Shown piece after piece: positions 39,629 through 48,872 of a stretch of DNA of 64,000 nucleotides. The first letter of the stretch is position 1, and each line of letters starts with the position of its first letter. The notes beneath the pieces were generated by a model, which was not told the origin of the DNA, searched no databases, and worked only from the letters and a program-made list of their open reading frames with translations. Position numbers and translations under genes: made by a program. Source of the DNA: Evtepia gabavorous (GTDB taxonomy: Bacteria; Bacillota; Clostridia; Oscillospirales; Oscillospiraceae); contig NZ_QQRQ01000003.1 in assembly GCF_003425665.1 (NCBI RefSeq), positions 1 to 64,000 on the forward strand, in the 5' to 3' direction.

Positions 39629-40614
39629 GGCTGGGATTTGCGGCGTTTTCCGCCCAGGGCTATGCCCTGGCCCAGCGGCTGGCCCAGGTTTTGGGGGGCA
39701 CGGCAACCCGCTGCGGGGTAGACTGCCCTTTGCGTGACTGGATCAGAGAGGCGTTTTCCCGATACGAGGGCCTGGTATTTGTAGGCGCTGTGGGAATTGC
39801 CGTTCGGGCCATTGCCCCCTATGTGCAAAGCAAAACCACAGACCCCGCTGTGGTGGTGGTGGATGAGGGAGGACGGTTTGTGATCCCCCTGCTCAGCGGC
39901 CACTTGGGCGGGGCCAATGGGCTGGCTCACCGAATCGCGGCAGCGGGAGGGGGAAGCCCTGTGATTACCACGGCCACAGATGGGCGGGGGCTGTTCGCCG
40001 TGGACAGTTGGGCGAAAGAGCAGAACTGCCATGTGATGGAGCCGGAACGAATCAAAGGAGTATCCGGAAAACTGCTGGAGGGGGAGACCATCTGGATGCG
40101 CTGCCCGTGGGCGGTGTCCGGGCTGCAGCCGGAAGGGGTGCTTCTTGGGGAAGCGGGGGATTGTGATGTGGAGGTGACCCTTTCTCCTGGGAAGGACCCA
40201 GCCCTTCATCTGGTGCCGAAAATCTTGGTGCTGGGTGTGGGCTGCCGAAGCGGTGTCGGCAAAGAGACCCTGGCGGCGGCGGTGGCCCAGACAATGGAGC
40301 GGTTACACTTCGTGCCGCAGGCTATTGCCCGGGTCTGCTCCATCGATTTGAAGAAGGAGGAGCCGGGCCTGCTGGCTTTTTGTGCAGAAAGAAAGCTGCC
40401 TTTCCTTACCTACTCCCCCGAGGAGCTGGCACAGGTCACAGGGGACTTTACTCCATCAGAATTTGTCCGTCAGGTGACAGGGATCGACAACGTCTGTGAG
40501 CGCAGTGCGGTTTTGGGCAGTGGGGGCGGCCCACTGCTCCAGAGAAAATGCAAGGGGGATGGAGTGACCTTGGCGGTGGCACAGATCCCCTTTCAACCAG
40601 AATGGCGGTGGTAA
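39625..40614 (+). CDS. cbiG: Cobalt-precorrin-5A hydrolase
   Basis: Opens the delta-lactone ring of cobalt-precorrin-5A, releasing acetaldehyde. 329 residues with N-terminal region, central FVGAVGIAVRAIAPYVQSKTTDPAVVVVDE and IPLLSGHLGGAN, then the C-terminal CbiG domain with LVLGVGCRSGVGKETL and SAVLGSGGGPLLQRK. Single intact gene, not fused to cbiH. Confidence 0.94.
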   Translation: MRLGFAAFSAQGYALAQRLAQVLGGTATRCGVDCPLRDWIREAFSRYEGLVFVGAVGIAVRAIAPYVQSKTTDPAVVVVDEGGRFVIPLLSGHLGGANGLAHRIAAAGGGSPVITTATDGRGLFAVDSWAKEQNCHVMEPERIKGVSGKLLEGETIWMRCPWAVSGLQPEGVLLGEAGDCDVEVTLSPGKDPALHLVPKILVLGVGCRSGVGKETLAAAVAQTMERLHFVPQAIARVCSIDLKKEEPGLLAFCAERKLPFLTYSPEELAQVTGDFTPSEFVRQVTGIDNVCERSAVLGSGGGPLLQRKCKGDGVTLAVAQIPFQPEWRW

Positions 40615-40615
40615 C

Positions 40616-41353
40616 ATGGAAAGAAAACGGATTTACTTGGTGGGCTTGGGGCCTGGTGGAAGGGAGCAGATGACCCAGCAGGCCTATGCGGCCCTGGCGG
40701 ATGCGGATGTTTTATGCGGCTACACAGGATACGTGGACCTGGTGAGAGGGTGGTTTCCGGAAAAGGAGACCTATACCACACCGATGACCCAGGAACTGGC
40801 GCGCTGCCGCTGGGCGCTGGAAACCGCGCGAGAGGGCAAATCTGTGGCTATGCTGTGCAGCGGGGATGCTGGTGTATATGGCATGGCTGGCCCTCTGCTC
40901 CAGCTGACCGAGGGCGGGGAAGAGGTGGAGATCACAGTGGTGCCCGGTGTCACTGCGGCGCTGTCCGGCGCCGCTATGCTGGGGGCTCCGCTGATGCACG
41001 ACTTTTGTGTGATCTCACTGTCAGATCTGCTTACACCTTGGGACCAGATTGCCAAGCGGCTGGTGTGCGCGGCAGAGGGGGACAGCGTTATCGTTTTGTA
41101 CAACCCCGGCTCCAAGAGGCGGAGAGGGCATCTGCGGCGGGCCTGTGAAATCCTGTTGGAGCGGAAGCACCCAGAGACGGTGTGCGGATGGGTCCGCAAT
41201 GTGGGAAGAGAGGGGAGTGAAGTCCGAATTCTCTCCTTGCAGGCGTTAAAAGAGACCGAGGTGGATATGTTTACTACCGTATTTATTGGCTCCAGTACCA
41301 CCCAAAGGATAGGGCGCTGGATGGTCACGCCGCGGGGGTATGAGAATAAGTGA
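40616..41353 (+). CDS. cbiH: Cobalt-factor III (precorrin-3B) C17-methyltransferase
   Basis: 245 residues. YLVGLGPGGREQMTQQAYAAL, VLCGYTGYVDLV, AMLCSGDAGVYGMAGPL, VVPGVTAALSGAAMLGAPLMHDFCVISLSDLLTPW and IVLYNPGSKRR identify CbiH/CobJ, which methylates C17 and contracts the ring. Shares the TGATG stop/start with cbiJ. Confidence 0.95.
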   Translation: MERKRIYLVGLGPGGREQMTQQAYAALADADVLCGYTGYVDLVRGWFPEKETYTTPMTQELARCRWALETAREGKSVAMLCSGDAGVYGMAGPLLQLTEGGEEVEITVVPGVTAALSGAAMLGAPLMHDFCVISLSDLLTPWDQIAKRLVCAAEGDSVIVLYNPGSKRRRGHLRRACEILLERKHPETVCGWVRNVGREGSEVRILSLQALKETEVDMFTTVFIGSSTTQRIGRWMVTPRGYENK

Positions 41354-42102
41354 TGAAAATTCTTCTCTTTGGTGGCACCACGGAAGGCCGCCTGTTAGCG
41401 GAACGGCTGGTGGGAATGGGACACCAGGTGACCGTCAGCGTGGCCACGGAATTGGGCGCTGAGATACTGCAAGGGCAGTTTTGCGGACCAGTTTTGACCG
41501 GGCGAATGGACCTGGAGGCCATGGCAAAACTACTTCCATCGTATGATTTGTGCGTAGACGCCACCCATCCCTATGCGGTGAAGGTGACAAAGCAGCTCCA
41601 GGCCGCCTGCGCTGCGGCGGGCGTTCCGCTGCGGCGTCTGCTTCGGAAAGAGAGTGGGCAGGAGGGCTGTATGGTGGTGGACAGCTGTGCCCAGGCAGCA
41701 TCGTTCTTGCAAAAACAGCGGGGCAATGTGCTCCTGACCACTGGGGCCAAAGAACTGGGAGCTTTTGCTGCGCTGGAGCCTGACCGGCTGTTCCCACGGG
41801 TGCTCCCCACCCATGCCAGCCTGTCGGCCTGTGAAGCGTTGGGCATTCCTCACCGAAATATCCTGGCCTTGCAAGGGCCGTTTTCCCAGGAAATGAACGC
41901 GGCCATGCTGGCGCAGTATCAGATTCGCTGGCTGGTCACCAAGGATGGCGGAGCGGTGGGGGGATATGAGGAAAAGTACGCGGCGGCCCAAGAGCGCGGG
42001 GTTCCGGTGATTTTGATCCGTCGTCCAGGGGACAGTGGCAGTTCTATGGAGGAACTGCTGAAGTCGTTGGAAGGGGGAGAGATGCCATGCACGTTACGTT
42101 AA
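41353..42102 (+). CDS. cbiJ: Cobalt-precorrin-6A reductase
   Basis: 249 residues. N-terminal ILLFGGTTEGRLLAERL, VDATHPYAVKVTKQLQAAC, LLTTGAKELGAFA, NILALQGPFSQEMNAAML and VTKDGGAVGGYEEK are characteristic of CobK/CbiJ, the NADH-dependent reductase. The ATG 41353 is preferred over a GTG one codon earlier. The end overlaps cbiET by 16 bases. Confidence 0.94.
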   Translation: MKILLFGGTTEGRLLAERLVGMGHQVTVSVATELGAEILQGQFCGPVLTGRMDLEAMAKLLPSYDLCVDATHPYAVKVTKQLQAACAAAGVPLRRLLRKESGQEGCMVVDSCAQAASFLQKQRGNVLLTTGAKELGAFAALEPDRLFPRVLPTHASLSACEALGIPHRNILALQGPFSQEMNAAMLAQYQIRWLVTKDGGAVGGYEEKYAAAQERGVPVILIRRPGDSGSSMEELLKSLEGGEMPCTLR

Positions 42103-43277
42103 TTGGACTGGGATGCGGCGACATGGAGACCATAACGGCGGCGGCACAGCGAGCCCTGTCCCGGGCGGAAGGGATTTTCGGGTCACGCCGGCTGCTGGAG
42201 GCACTTCCGCCCAGCGGTGCGCAACGGGTTGCGGCGGTGCAACCGGAAGAAATTCGGGACCATCTGATCCATGCCGGCTGGGCAGAGAGCTGTGTGATAC
42301 TGAGTGGTGACACAGGCTTTTACTCCGGGGCGAAGCGCCTGCTGCCTGTGCTGGCGGCGGCGGGGTTTACGACGACGGTGCTGCCGGGGATCTCCAGCCT
42401 GCAAGTTTTTTCGGCCAGGCTGAAACGCAGTTGGCAGGACTGGCGCCTCTGTTCTGCCCATGGAGTAGCGGTGGACCCGGTGGCGGAGGTATGCCATGGG
42501 AAGCCCGCATTTTTCCTCACTGGCGGTAGCTTGACCCCGGCGGAACTATGCCGGCAGTTAACGGAAGCTGGACTGGGGGGCTTGCAGGTGACAGTGGGGG
42601 AGGACCTCTCCGGGGAAGGGGAACGCATTTCTCATGGCACGGCGGAGAACATGGCGGAGAGAACCTTTTCGTCCCTGAGCGTCCTATTGGCCGAGGCGGC
42701 CCCCCGCCCGCCACGCCGGACGCCGGGGCTTCCCGATGAGGCGTTTCTGCGGGGAAAGGTGCCTATGACCAAGCAGGAGATCCGGTCCGCTATCCTGACG
42801 AAACTGGCGGTGACGCCCCAAGATATCTGCTGGGATGTGGGGGCGGGCACCGGCAGTGTCAGCGTGGAGCTGGCCCTCCAGGGCCGGTCTGTCTGGGCAG
42901 TGGAGCGGCAGGCGGAGGCCTGTGAGCTGATTCGGAAAAACCGAGCCAAGTTTTCTGCGTGGAATCTCCATTTGCAGGAGGGAACCGCGCCGGAGGCCTG
43001 TGAGACACTGCCCGCGCCGGACGCCGTTTTTGTGGGGGGCAGCGGCCGGCGGCTGCAAGAAATTTTGACGCTGGTTGTCCGCCGGAATCCAAAGGCCAGA
43101 ATCTGCGTATCCGCTATCGCCTTAGAGACATTACAGGAGGCAGTGAGATGCTTGGAAGGACTTGGGTACCGAGCAGACGTCACACAGATCTCCGTCAGCC
43201 GGGGCAAGTCAGTGGGGCAGCTGCATCTGCTTCTGGCACAGAATCCGGTTTTTTTAATTACGGGAGAGCCTGTATGA
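42087..43277 (+). CDS. cbiET: Fused precorrin-6Y/7 methyltransferase-decarboxylase
   Basis: 396 residues joining CbiE (about 1-200: VTLIGLGCGDMETITAAAQ, LSGDTGFYSGAKRLL, VLPGISSLQVFSARL) and CbiT (about 215-395: DVGAGTGSVSVELAL, WAVERQAEACELIRKN, VFVGGSGRRLQEIL). It methylates C5 and C15 and decarboxylates C12, as CobL does. A Pro/Arg-rich linker (about 206-214) joins the halves. Confidence 0.95.
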   Translation: MHVTLIGLGCGDMETITAAAQRALSRAEGIFGSRRLLEALPPSGAQRVAAVQPEEIRDHLIHAGWAESCVILSGDTGFYSGAKRLLPVLAAAGFTTTVLPGISSLQVFSARLKRSWQDWRLCSAHGVAVDPVAEVCHGKPAFFLTGGSLTPAELCRQLTEAGLGGLQVTVGEDLSGEGERISHGTAENMAERTFSSLSVLLAEAAPRPPRRTPGLPDEAFLRGKVPMTKQEIRSAILTKLAVTPQDICWDVGAGTGSVSVELALQGRSVWAVERQAEACELIRKNRAKFSAWNLHLQEGTAPEACETLPAPDAVFVGGSGRRLQEILTLVVRRNPKARICVSAIALETLQEAVRCLEGLGYRADVTQISVSRGKSVGQLHLLLAQNPVFLITGEPV

Positions 43278-44626
43278 AACGGCTGATGATTTCCGCTATG
43301 GCCAGCGGAAGCGGGAAAACCGTACTGACCTGCGGCTTACTGGCGGCTCTAACGGCCCGGGGACACGCTGCCCAGGCGCTGAAATGTGGGCCGGACTACA
43401 TTGATCCCATGTTTCATGAAAAGGTTCTTGGCGTACCCAGCCGTAATTTAGATCTCTTTCTTCAGGGGGAAGATGGGGTGCGGCGGACCCTGTTGAAACA
43501 AAAAGGGGACTATGTTGTGGTGGAGGGCGCCATGGGATTCTATGACGGTGTGAACGGCACAGACCGGGCCAGTGCCTGGCAGGTGGCGCGGACAGCCAGT
43601 CTGCCGGTGGTTTTGGCCATCCGGCCGGGGGGAAGCAGCCTGACTTTGGCCGCTCAGGTCAAGGGACTTTTGACCTTCCGGGCGGATTCTCAGATTCGTG
43701 GGTTGGTTCTTACCGCCTGTCGGCCCTCTCTTTACGCCCACTTGGCGCCTATTTTGGAAGAAGAGACCGGACTGCCAGTTTTAGGTTACCTCCCTCCCAT
43801 GGAGGAGGCAAACATTGGCAGCCGTCATCTTGGCCTGCTGACGCCAGGGGAGATCGCAGACCTGAATCAGCGGTTCCGCAAAGTGGCGGAGCAGTTGGAA
43901 AAGACAGTGAATCTGGACGCCTTATGGGCGTTGGCGGAGGAAACAGAGAAAACAGCCGTTCAAGACCGCCCAAGACGGTTCCGACCAAGGAGTTGCTGTG
44001 CCATCGGCGTGGCGTGGGATGTGGCCTTTTGTTTTTACTATGCGGATAACCTGGATGCCCTTCGGGACGCCGGGGCGGAGTTGGTTTTTTTCAGCCCCTT
44101 GCAGGCGGACGCGCTCCCAGAGGTGGATGGCCTCTATCTGGGCGGCGGCTATCCTGAAGTATATGCCCAAGCGTTGTTCCGACAGGCGGGAATCCGCAGT
44201 GCCATCCGGGTTGCCCTTCGGGATGGCATGCCCACGGTGGCGGAATGCGGAGGATTTTTGTATTTGCAGGAGCAGCTGCAGACGGAGCAGGAGGTTCCTT
44301 GGCCCATGGTGGAGGTGCTGCCCGGTATGGGCTATCCTACCCGTCAGCTGCGGCGGTTTGGGTATCTCACCCTCCAAGCGGAGCGGGACAGCTTGCTGTT
44401 TCGCGCGGGGGAGGAGATTCCAGCCCATGAATTTCACCATTGGGACAGCACCCAAACTGGAACGGCGCTTTTGGCCCAAAAACCATCGGGAAAGCACTGG
44501 CGGTGCGGATATGCCACAGACACCCTTTATGCGGCCTTTCCCCATCTCCATTTTGGGGGAGGGCTTCCTTTGGCGGAACGCTTTGTGTCAGCGGCAGCGG
44601 CCTATCGGGAAAGGAAACAGAGATGA
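43274..44626 (+). CDS. cbiA: Cobyrinate a,c-diamide synthase
   Basis: 450 residues. ATPase domain with ISAMASGSGKTVLTCGLLAAL, CGPDYIDPMFH and VEGAMGFYDG; C-terminal glutaminase-like domain with the nucleophile Cys in AECGGFLYL, GYLTLQ and HEFHHWD. Uses Gln and ATP to amidate the a and c side chains. ATG 43274 overlaps cbiET by ATGA; the longer open frame starts inside cbiET. Confidence 0.95.
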   Translation: MKRLMISAMASGSGKTVLTCGLLAALTARGHAAQALKCGPDYIDPMFHEKVLGVPSRNLDLFLQGEDGVRRTLLKQKGDYVVVEGAMGFYDGVNGTDRASAWQVARTASLPVVLAIRPGGSSLTLAAQVKGLLTFRADSQIRGLVLTACRPSLYAHLAPILEEETGLPVLGYLPPMEEANIGSRHLGLLTPGEIADLNQRFRKVAEQLEKTVNLDALWALAEETEKTAVQDRPRRFRPRSCCAIGVAWDVAFCFYYADNLDALRDAGAELVFFSPLQADALPEVDGLYLGGGYPEVYAQALFRQAGIRSAIRVALRDGMPTVAECGGFLYLQEQLQTEQEVPWPMVEVLPGMGYPTRQLRRFGYLTLQAERDSLLFRAGEEIPAHEFHHWDSTQTGTALLAQKPSGKHWRCGYATDTLYAAFPHLHFGGGLPLAERFVSAAAAYRERKQR

Positions 44627-45678
44627 CTTGGAAGGAGACCTTGGAGAAAATCCAGGCAGGAGAGGAAACGGCAAGAGCGCAGGCGCTCCGGCGCTGGGAC
44701 AGTCTGGCCAAGCCCTTGGGGAGCTTGGGCATTTTGGAAGAGGCCATTGTCCGGATTGCGGCGCTGACCGGGACAGCGGAGGTCTGTTTGAAGAATCGGG
44801 CACTGGTGGTGCTGTGCGCGGACAATGGAGTGGTCAGCCAGGGGGTCAGCCAGTCTGATGCGTCCGTGACGCGGGCGGTGACCGCCGCGCTGGGAAACCA
44901 GAGCAGTACCGTCAACTATATGGCCCAGAAGGTAAACTGTCAGGTGGTGCCGGTGGATTTGGGGGTACTGGACTTTTTGGGTGCGCCAGGGGTGAAAAAC
45001 TGTCGAGTCCGCAATGGGACGGGAGACATTTCTCAGGGCCCTGCAATGACCCGGGCGCAATGCATCCAGGCAATAGAGACTGGGATTTCATTGGCCCAGG
45101 AGGCCAAAGAGACAGGGGCGTCCATCCTCCTAACCGGGGAGATGGGGATTGGAAACACCACCACCTCCTGTGCCGTGGCCAGTGTTTTGCTGGGAAGGGA
45201 CCCGGGCCAGCTGGCCGGACGGGGCTCGGGACTGTCTGAGGAGGGCTTCCGGCGCAAAGTGCGGGCGATCCGGCAGGCCATCTGCCGCAATGCCCCTGAC
45301 CCGGGGGACCCGATTTCAGTGTTGCAAACCGTAGGCGGGCTGGATTTGGCTGGCCTATGCGGTCTGTGCCTGGGCGGGGCTTATGTGCGCCTGCCCGTGC
45401 TGCTGGATGGGCTGATTGCCGATGTGGCGGCCCTCTGTGCCGTCCGACTCCGTCCCCAGGCGGCGGATGCCCTGCTGGCGGGACATGTATCGGCGGAACC
45501 CGGGGCACAGTGGGTTTTGCAGGCACTGGGCCTGCGGGGGATGATCCAAGCGGAGATGCGGCTGGGAGAGGGAACCGGTGCGGTGGCGGCCTTGCCGCTG
45601 TTGGACCTTGCCCTGGCGGTCTATCAAAGCGGTCATACCTTTGCGCAGCTGGGCATTGAAGCCTATACGCCGCAGTAA
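44623..45678 (+). CDS. cobT: Nicotinate-nucleotide--dimethylbenzimidazole phosphoribosyltransferase
   Basis: 351 residues. Activates the lower-ligand base. Motifs: WDSLAKPLGSLGILEE, ADNGVVSQGVSQSDASVT, LTGEMGIGNTTTSCAVAS, GLDLAGLCGLCLGGA, GHVSAEPGAQ and the catalytic Glu316 in RLGEGTGAV (Glu317 in Salmonella CobT). No bzaABCDE or bluB in the window, so the base used is unknown. ATGA overlap with cbiA. Confidence 0.96.
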   Translation: MTWKETLEKIQAGEETARAQALRRWDSLAKPLGSLGILEEAIVRIAALTGTAEVCLKNRALVVLCADNGVVSQGVSQSDASVTRAVTAALGNQSSTVNYMAQKVNCQVVPVDLGVLDFLGAPGVKNCRVRNGTGDISQGPAMTRAQCIQAIETGISLAQEAKETGASILLTGEMGIGNTTTSCAVASVLLGRDPGQLAGRGSGLSEEGFRRKVRAIRQAICRNAPDPGDPISVLQTVGGLDLAGLCGLCLGGAYVRLPVLLDGLIADVAALCAVRLRPQAADALLAGHVSAEPGAQWVLQALGLRGMIQAEMRLGEGTGAVAALPLLDLALAVYQSGHTFAQLGIEAYTPQ

Positions 45679-45694
45679 GAAGGAGAGGACGAGC

Positions 45695-46207
45695 ATGTTT
45701 ACCCTTGTCATTGGCGGTGCTGCCAGCGGAAAAAGTGAATATGCGGAGGCCCATGTGGAGACCCTCCCAGGCCGTCGGCTGTACATTGCCACCATGGAGC
45801 CCTGGGATGAGGAGTGCCGGGCGCGGATTGCCCGCCACCAGGCAGCCCGGGCGCACAAACGGTTTACCACAGTGGAATGCTATCGGAATCTCTCCCAGCT
45901 TACTGTTCCCCCGGATAGCAATGTGCTGCTGGAGTGTCTGGGAAATCTGGTGGCCAATGAGCGATATGGGAGACAGGGCGGCGGCGTGGCCCAGGCTGTG
46001 GCAGGGGTAGCGCATTTGCTGCGGCAGTGCAGGCACGTCACAGTGGTGACCAATGAAGTGTTTTCCAGCGGGGAGGCGTACCAGGGGGATACCTTATCCT
46101 ATTTAAGGGACCTGGCGTGGGCCAATCGGACCCTGGCCCGCCGTGCGGACCGGGTGGTGGAATTGGTCTGTGGTTTGCCCTGTGTTTGGAAGGGGACGGA
46201 AGGATGA
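45695..46207 (+). CDS. cobU: Adenosylcobinamide kinase / guanylyltransferase
   Basis: 170 residues. P-loop GGAASGKS at 7-14, IATMEPWDEECRARIARHQAAR with His48 where the guanylylated His46 of Salmonella CobU lies, LLECLGNLVANE (Glu for the usual Asp) and VTNEVFSSGEAYQGD, in which the usual G-x-G-V-V-P is altered. C-terminal ADRVVELVCGLPCVWKG. Probably the working CobU; see the second CobU-like gene at 46971. AAGGAGAGG ribosome site. Confidence 0.93.
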   Translation: MFTLVIGGAASGKSEYAEAHVETLPGRRLYIATMEPWDEECRARIARHQAARAHKRFTTVECYRNLSQLTVPPDSNVLLECLGNLVANERYGRQGGGVAQAVAGVAHLLRQCRHVTVVTNEVFSSGEAYQGDTLSYLRDLAWANRTLARRADRVVELVCGLPCVWKGTEG

Positions 46208-46974
46208 GGGGAATTCTGGAAACCGTGGCGGTGGCATTTTCCATGTTCTCCGCGCTTCCCATGCCCCAGATTTCCTGGGAAAAACGGAATATGCGGTATG
46301 CGCTGTGTGCCTTCCCTCTGGTGGGAGGGGTGATCGGTGGATTGTGCTGGCTGTGGGGGGAGCTCTGTCAGTGGGGGGGCGTGCCGGACCTTCTGCGAGG
46401 GGCCGTGCTCTGTCTGCTCCCTGCGGCGGTGACAGGGGGTATCCATTTGGACGGCTATTGTGACACGGTGGATGCCCTGGCCAGCCATGGCACACCGGCG
46501 CGGCGGCAGGAAATTCTGAAAGACCCCCATATCGGCGCCTTTGGGGTCATTCGTCTGTGCGGGTATTTTTTGCTCTCGTTTGCTCTGTGGACCACGCTGG
46601 CCGCCCCGGTGGGAAAGGAGCTCTGCCTGAGCTTTTGTCTCAGCCGGTGCCTGTCCGGCTGGGCGGTGGCGAGGTTCCCGCTGGCAAAGCATTCGGGCCT
46701 GGCTTATACCTTTGCCACCGCCGCAGACCGGAAGCGGGTGGCTTGGATTTTGCTGCTGGCCGGCGTGGGCCTGGGGGGAATCGTATGCTGGAAAAGTTTG
46801 GCCGGCGGAGCCATGGTGCTGGCGGCACTGCTGGTATTTTGGGATTACTGGCGAAGGTCCAGGAAATACTTTGGCGGGTTGTCCGGGGATTTGGCCGGCT
46901 GGTTTTTGCAGCGGGTGGAGCTTTGGATGCTGGCGGCCGTATGGATTGTGGAATGGGGGGCGCATCTTCTGTGA
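46204..46974 (+). CDS. cobS: Adenosylcobinamide-GDP ribazoletransferase
   Basis: 256-residue membrane enzyme joining the nucleotide loop to GDP-cobinamide. MFSALPMPQISWEKRNMRYAL, FPLVGGVIGG, the metal-binding GGIHLDGYCDTVDAL, DPHIGAFGVI and SRCLSGWAV are CobS hallmarks; about six to seven helices. Flanked by ATGA and GTGA overlaps with the two cobU-type genes. Confidence 0.95.
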   Translation: MRGILETVAVAFSMFSALPMPQISWEKRNMRYALCAFPLVGGVIGGLCWLWGELCQWGGVPDLLRGAVLCLLPAAVTGGIHLDGYCDTVDALASHGTPARRQEILKDPHIGAFGVIRLCGYFLLSFALWTTLAAPVGKELCLSFCLSRCLSGWAVARFPLAKHSGLAYTFATAADRKRVAWILLLAGVGLGGIVCWKSLAGGAMVLAALLVFWDYWRRSRKYFGGLSGDLAGWFLQRVELWMLAAVWIVEWGAHLL

Positions 46975-47306
46975 TTTTTGTAACGGGCCCGTTGTTTGCG
47001 GGAAAGAGAGAATACATTTGCAAGGCTTTGGGCTGGTCAGAGGAGGACTTGGCCCGGCGGGGAATCTGGGAGGTGCAGAACCTGGCGGGCCAGGAGGAAG
47101 ACCTGGAGAAACTGGCGAAAAACCTGGCCCAATATGAGGTGGTCATCGCCACGGAGGTCGGGGGCGGCGTGGTTCCCGTGGACCCGGTGCAGCGACAGAA
47201 CAGAGAGGCCGCGGGGCGCTTGGCCTGCCTCTTGGCCCAGCGGGCGGACCGGGTGATCCGTGTTTTCTGTGGTTTGCCTCAGGCGCTGAAGGGGGAACTT
47301 CCATGA
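46971..47306 (+). CDS. Miniature CobU-like protein
   Basis: 111 residues from a GTG that overlaps the cobS stop as GTGA. It looks like CobU with the middle removed: a P-loop-like GPLFAGKRE (6-14) opens it, then only about 45 residues lead to VVIATEVGGGVVPVDPVQRQNREAAGRLACLLAQ and ADRVIRVFCGLPQALKG, the CobU C-terminal half. The nucleotide-accepting His region (RIxxHxxxR) is absent. TEVGGGVVP is closer to the CobU consensus than the matching part of the full gene at 45695. Coupled on both sides, so it is translated; role unknown. Confidence 0.8.
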   Translation: MIFVTGPLFAGKREYICKALGWSEEDLARRGIWEVQNLAGQEEDLEKLAKNLAQYEVVIATEVGGGVVPVDPVQRQNREAAGRLACLLAQRADRVIRVFCGLPQALKGELP

Positions 47307-47896
47307 GAGTGGAGCTGATCCGCCATGGGGAAACCCTGTGGCAGGGGACGGGACGGTATCAAGGACAGACCGATGTACCACTGTCTGAACAGGGAAGACA
47401 GGCGCTGTCTCCCGCGTCGTTCTCGCCGGAGAAAGTCTACATCACCGCTTTGCAGCGAACGAGGCAGACGGCGGAACGTCTGTTTCCCCAAGCGCGGCTG
47501 GTGGTGGTGGAGGACTTAGGGGAAATGAACTTTGGACGGTTCGAGGGACGAAGTGCGGCGGAGATGGAGGAGGACCCGTCCTACCGTGCCTGGGTGGAGG
47601 GCATGTGCCGGGGACAATGTCCAGGCGGAGAGAGTCTGCCTGCGTTTTCCCGCCGTGTCTGCCGGGCCTTCGCCCGACTGCTGGATTGGGCGGTGGCCTC
47701 TGAGGAAGAGCAGCTTGTTCTTGTGGTCCACGGGGGAACCCAGATGGCGGTGATGGAGGCGTTTGCCATCCCATCCCGGCCCTATTTTTCCTGGGGTCTG
47801 CCCTGCGGGCAAGGCTATGTACTGGAGGCCGAAGGATGGTTAGAACACCGCCAACTGCGCTTGCTGGGAAAGCGGGACTATACAAAAGGGGGATGA
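47303..47896 (+). CDS. cobC: Alpha-ribazole phosphatase / histidine phosphatase
   Basis: 197 residues of the phosphoglycerate-mutase-like family: LIRHGETLWQGTGRYQGQTDVPLSEQG with phospho-acceptor His8, TALQRTRQTAE, EMNFGRFEG with the acid-base Glu, and the second His in LVVHGGTQMAVM. Placed in the operon, it should remove the phosphate from alpha-ribazole phosphate or cobalamin phosphate. ATGA overlap with the mini-CobU gene. Confidence 0.92.
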   Translation: MRVELIRHGETLWQGTGRYQGQTDVPLSEQGRQALSPASFSPEKVYITALQRTRQTAERLFPQARLVVVEDLGEMNFGRFEGRSAAEMEEDPSYRAWVEGMCRGQCPGGESLPAFSRRVCRAFARLLDWAVASEEEQLVLVVHGGTQMAVMEAFAIPSRPYFSWGLPCGQGYVLEAEGWLEHRQLRLLGKRDYTKGG

Positions 47897-47897
47897 C

Positions 47898-48872
47898 ATG
47901 GAACTTGTGGTGGCTGGGGCACTCAGCTTCTGCCTGGACCTCCTGCTGGGGGACCCAGGCTGGATTCCCCATCCTGTGGTATGGATGGGCCGGGCAATTT
48001 CCGGCCTGGAAGAGCGGCTGCGGCGGATTTTTCCCAAGACGACGCGGGGAGAATGGGCCGCAGGTGCTCTGCTTGCGATCTTGCTGCCGGCAGGGACTTT
48101 GGCACTTACCTTTTCTGTATTGTGGCTTGCTGGGCAGATTCATCCTGGGCTTCGCTTCTTTTTGGAGGTTTTCTGGGGGTGGCAGGCGCTGGCTGTACGG
48201 GGACTGGGGAAGGAAAGTAGCCGGGTTTATCGGGCGCTGCGGGAGGGAACTCTGGAGCAGGCCCAGCAGGCGGTGGCCCGCATCGTGGGACGGGACACCC
48301 AGCGGCTGGACCGGGCGGGGGTCACCCGGGCGGCGGTGGAGACCGTGGCGGAAAACTTTTCCGATGGAGTGGCGGCGCCTTTGTTTTACTTTTTCTTGGG
48401 CGGCGCTCCCTTGGCCCTCTGCTATAAGGCCATCAATACCATGGACAGTATGGTGGGGTACCGGAATGAACGGTATCTCTACTTTGGCCGCTGGGCGGCC
48501 CGGCTGGACGATGGAGCCAACTGGCTTCCCGCCCGTCTGTCGGCGTTGCTGCTGGTGGCGGCGGCTTGGCTCTTGGGGGAGGATGGGAGAGGTGCCTGGC
48601 GGATCTGGCGCCGGGACCGGCGCAACCACGCCAGCCCCAACGCAGCGCAAACAGAGGCGGCGATGGCCGGAGCGCTGGGGGTTCAGCTGGCCGGACCAGC
48701 TTGGTATTTTGGGATACGGGTGGAAAAACCGACCATTGGAGAGCATCAGCGCCCGATTGTACCAGAGGATATTCTGCGCAGTAACCGGCTGCTCTATGGG
48801 GGCAGCGTCCTTTGCCTTGGCGTTCTGATCGGGCTGCGCTGCGCCCTTGTCTTGGGAGGAGGGATTGGATGA
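47898..48872 (+). CDS. cbiB: Adenosylcobinamide-phosphate synthase
   Basis: 324-residue membrane enzyme attaching aminopropanol (or its phosphate) to adenosylcobyrate. LDLLLGDPGWIPHPVVWMGRAI, RDTQRLDRAGVTRAAVETVAENFSDGVAAPLFYF, INTMDSMVGYRNERYLYFG, ARLDDGANWLPAR and RDRRNHASPNAAQTEAAMAGALG are its conserved stretches. One base after cobC; ATGA overlap with cobD. Confidence 0.96.
   Translation: MELVVAGALSFCLDLLLGDPGWIPHPVVWMGRAISGLEERLRRIFPKTTRGEWAAGALLAILLPAGTLALTFSVLWLAGQIHPGLRFFLEVFWGWQALAVRGLGKESSRVYRALREGTLEQAQQAVARIVGRDTQRLDRAGVTRAAVETVAENFSDGVAAPLFYFFLGGAPLALCYKAINTMDSMVGYRNERYLYFGRWAARLDDGANWLPARLSALLLVAAAWLLGEDGRGAWRIWRRDRRNHASPNAAQTEAAMAGALGVQLAGPAWYFGIRVEKPTIGEHQRPIVPEDILRSNRLLYGGSVLCLGVLIGLRCALVLGGGIG

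Noticed and set aside
46971-47306. Calling the mini-CobU a pseudogene
   Set aside because: It is coupled to both neighbours by 4-base overlaps, has no frame damage and keeps conserved motifs.
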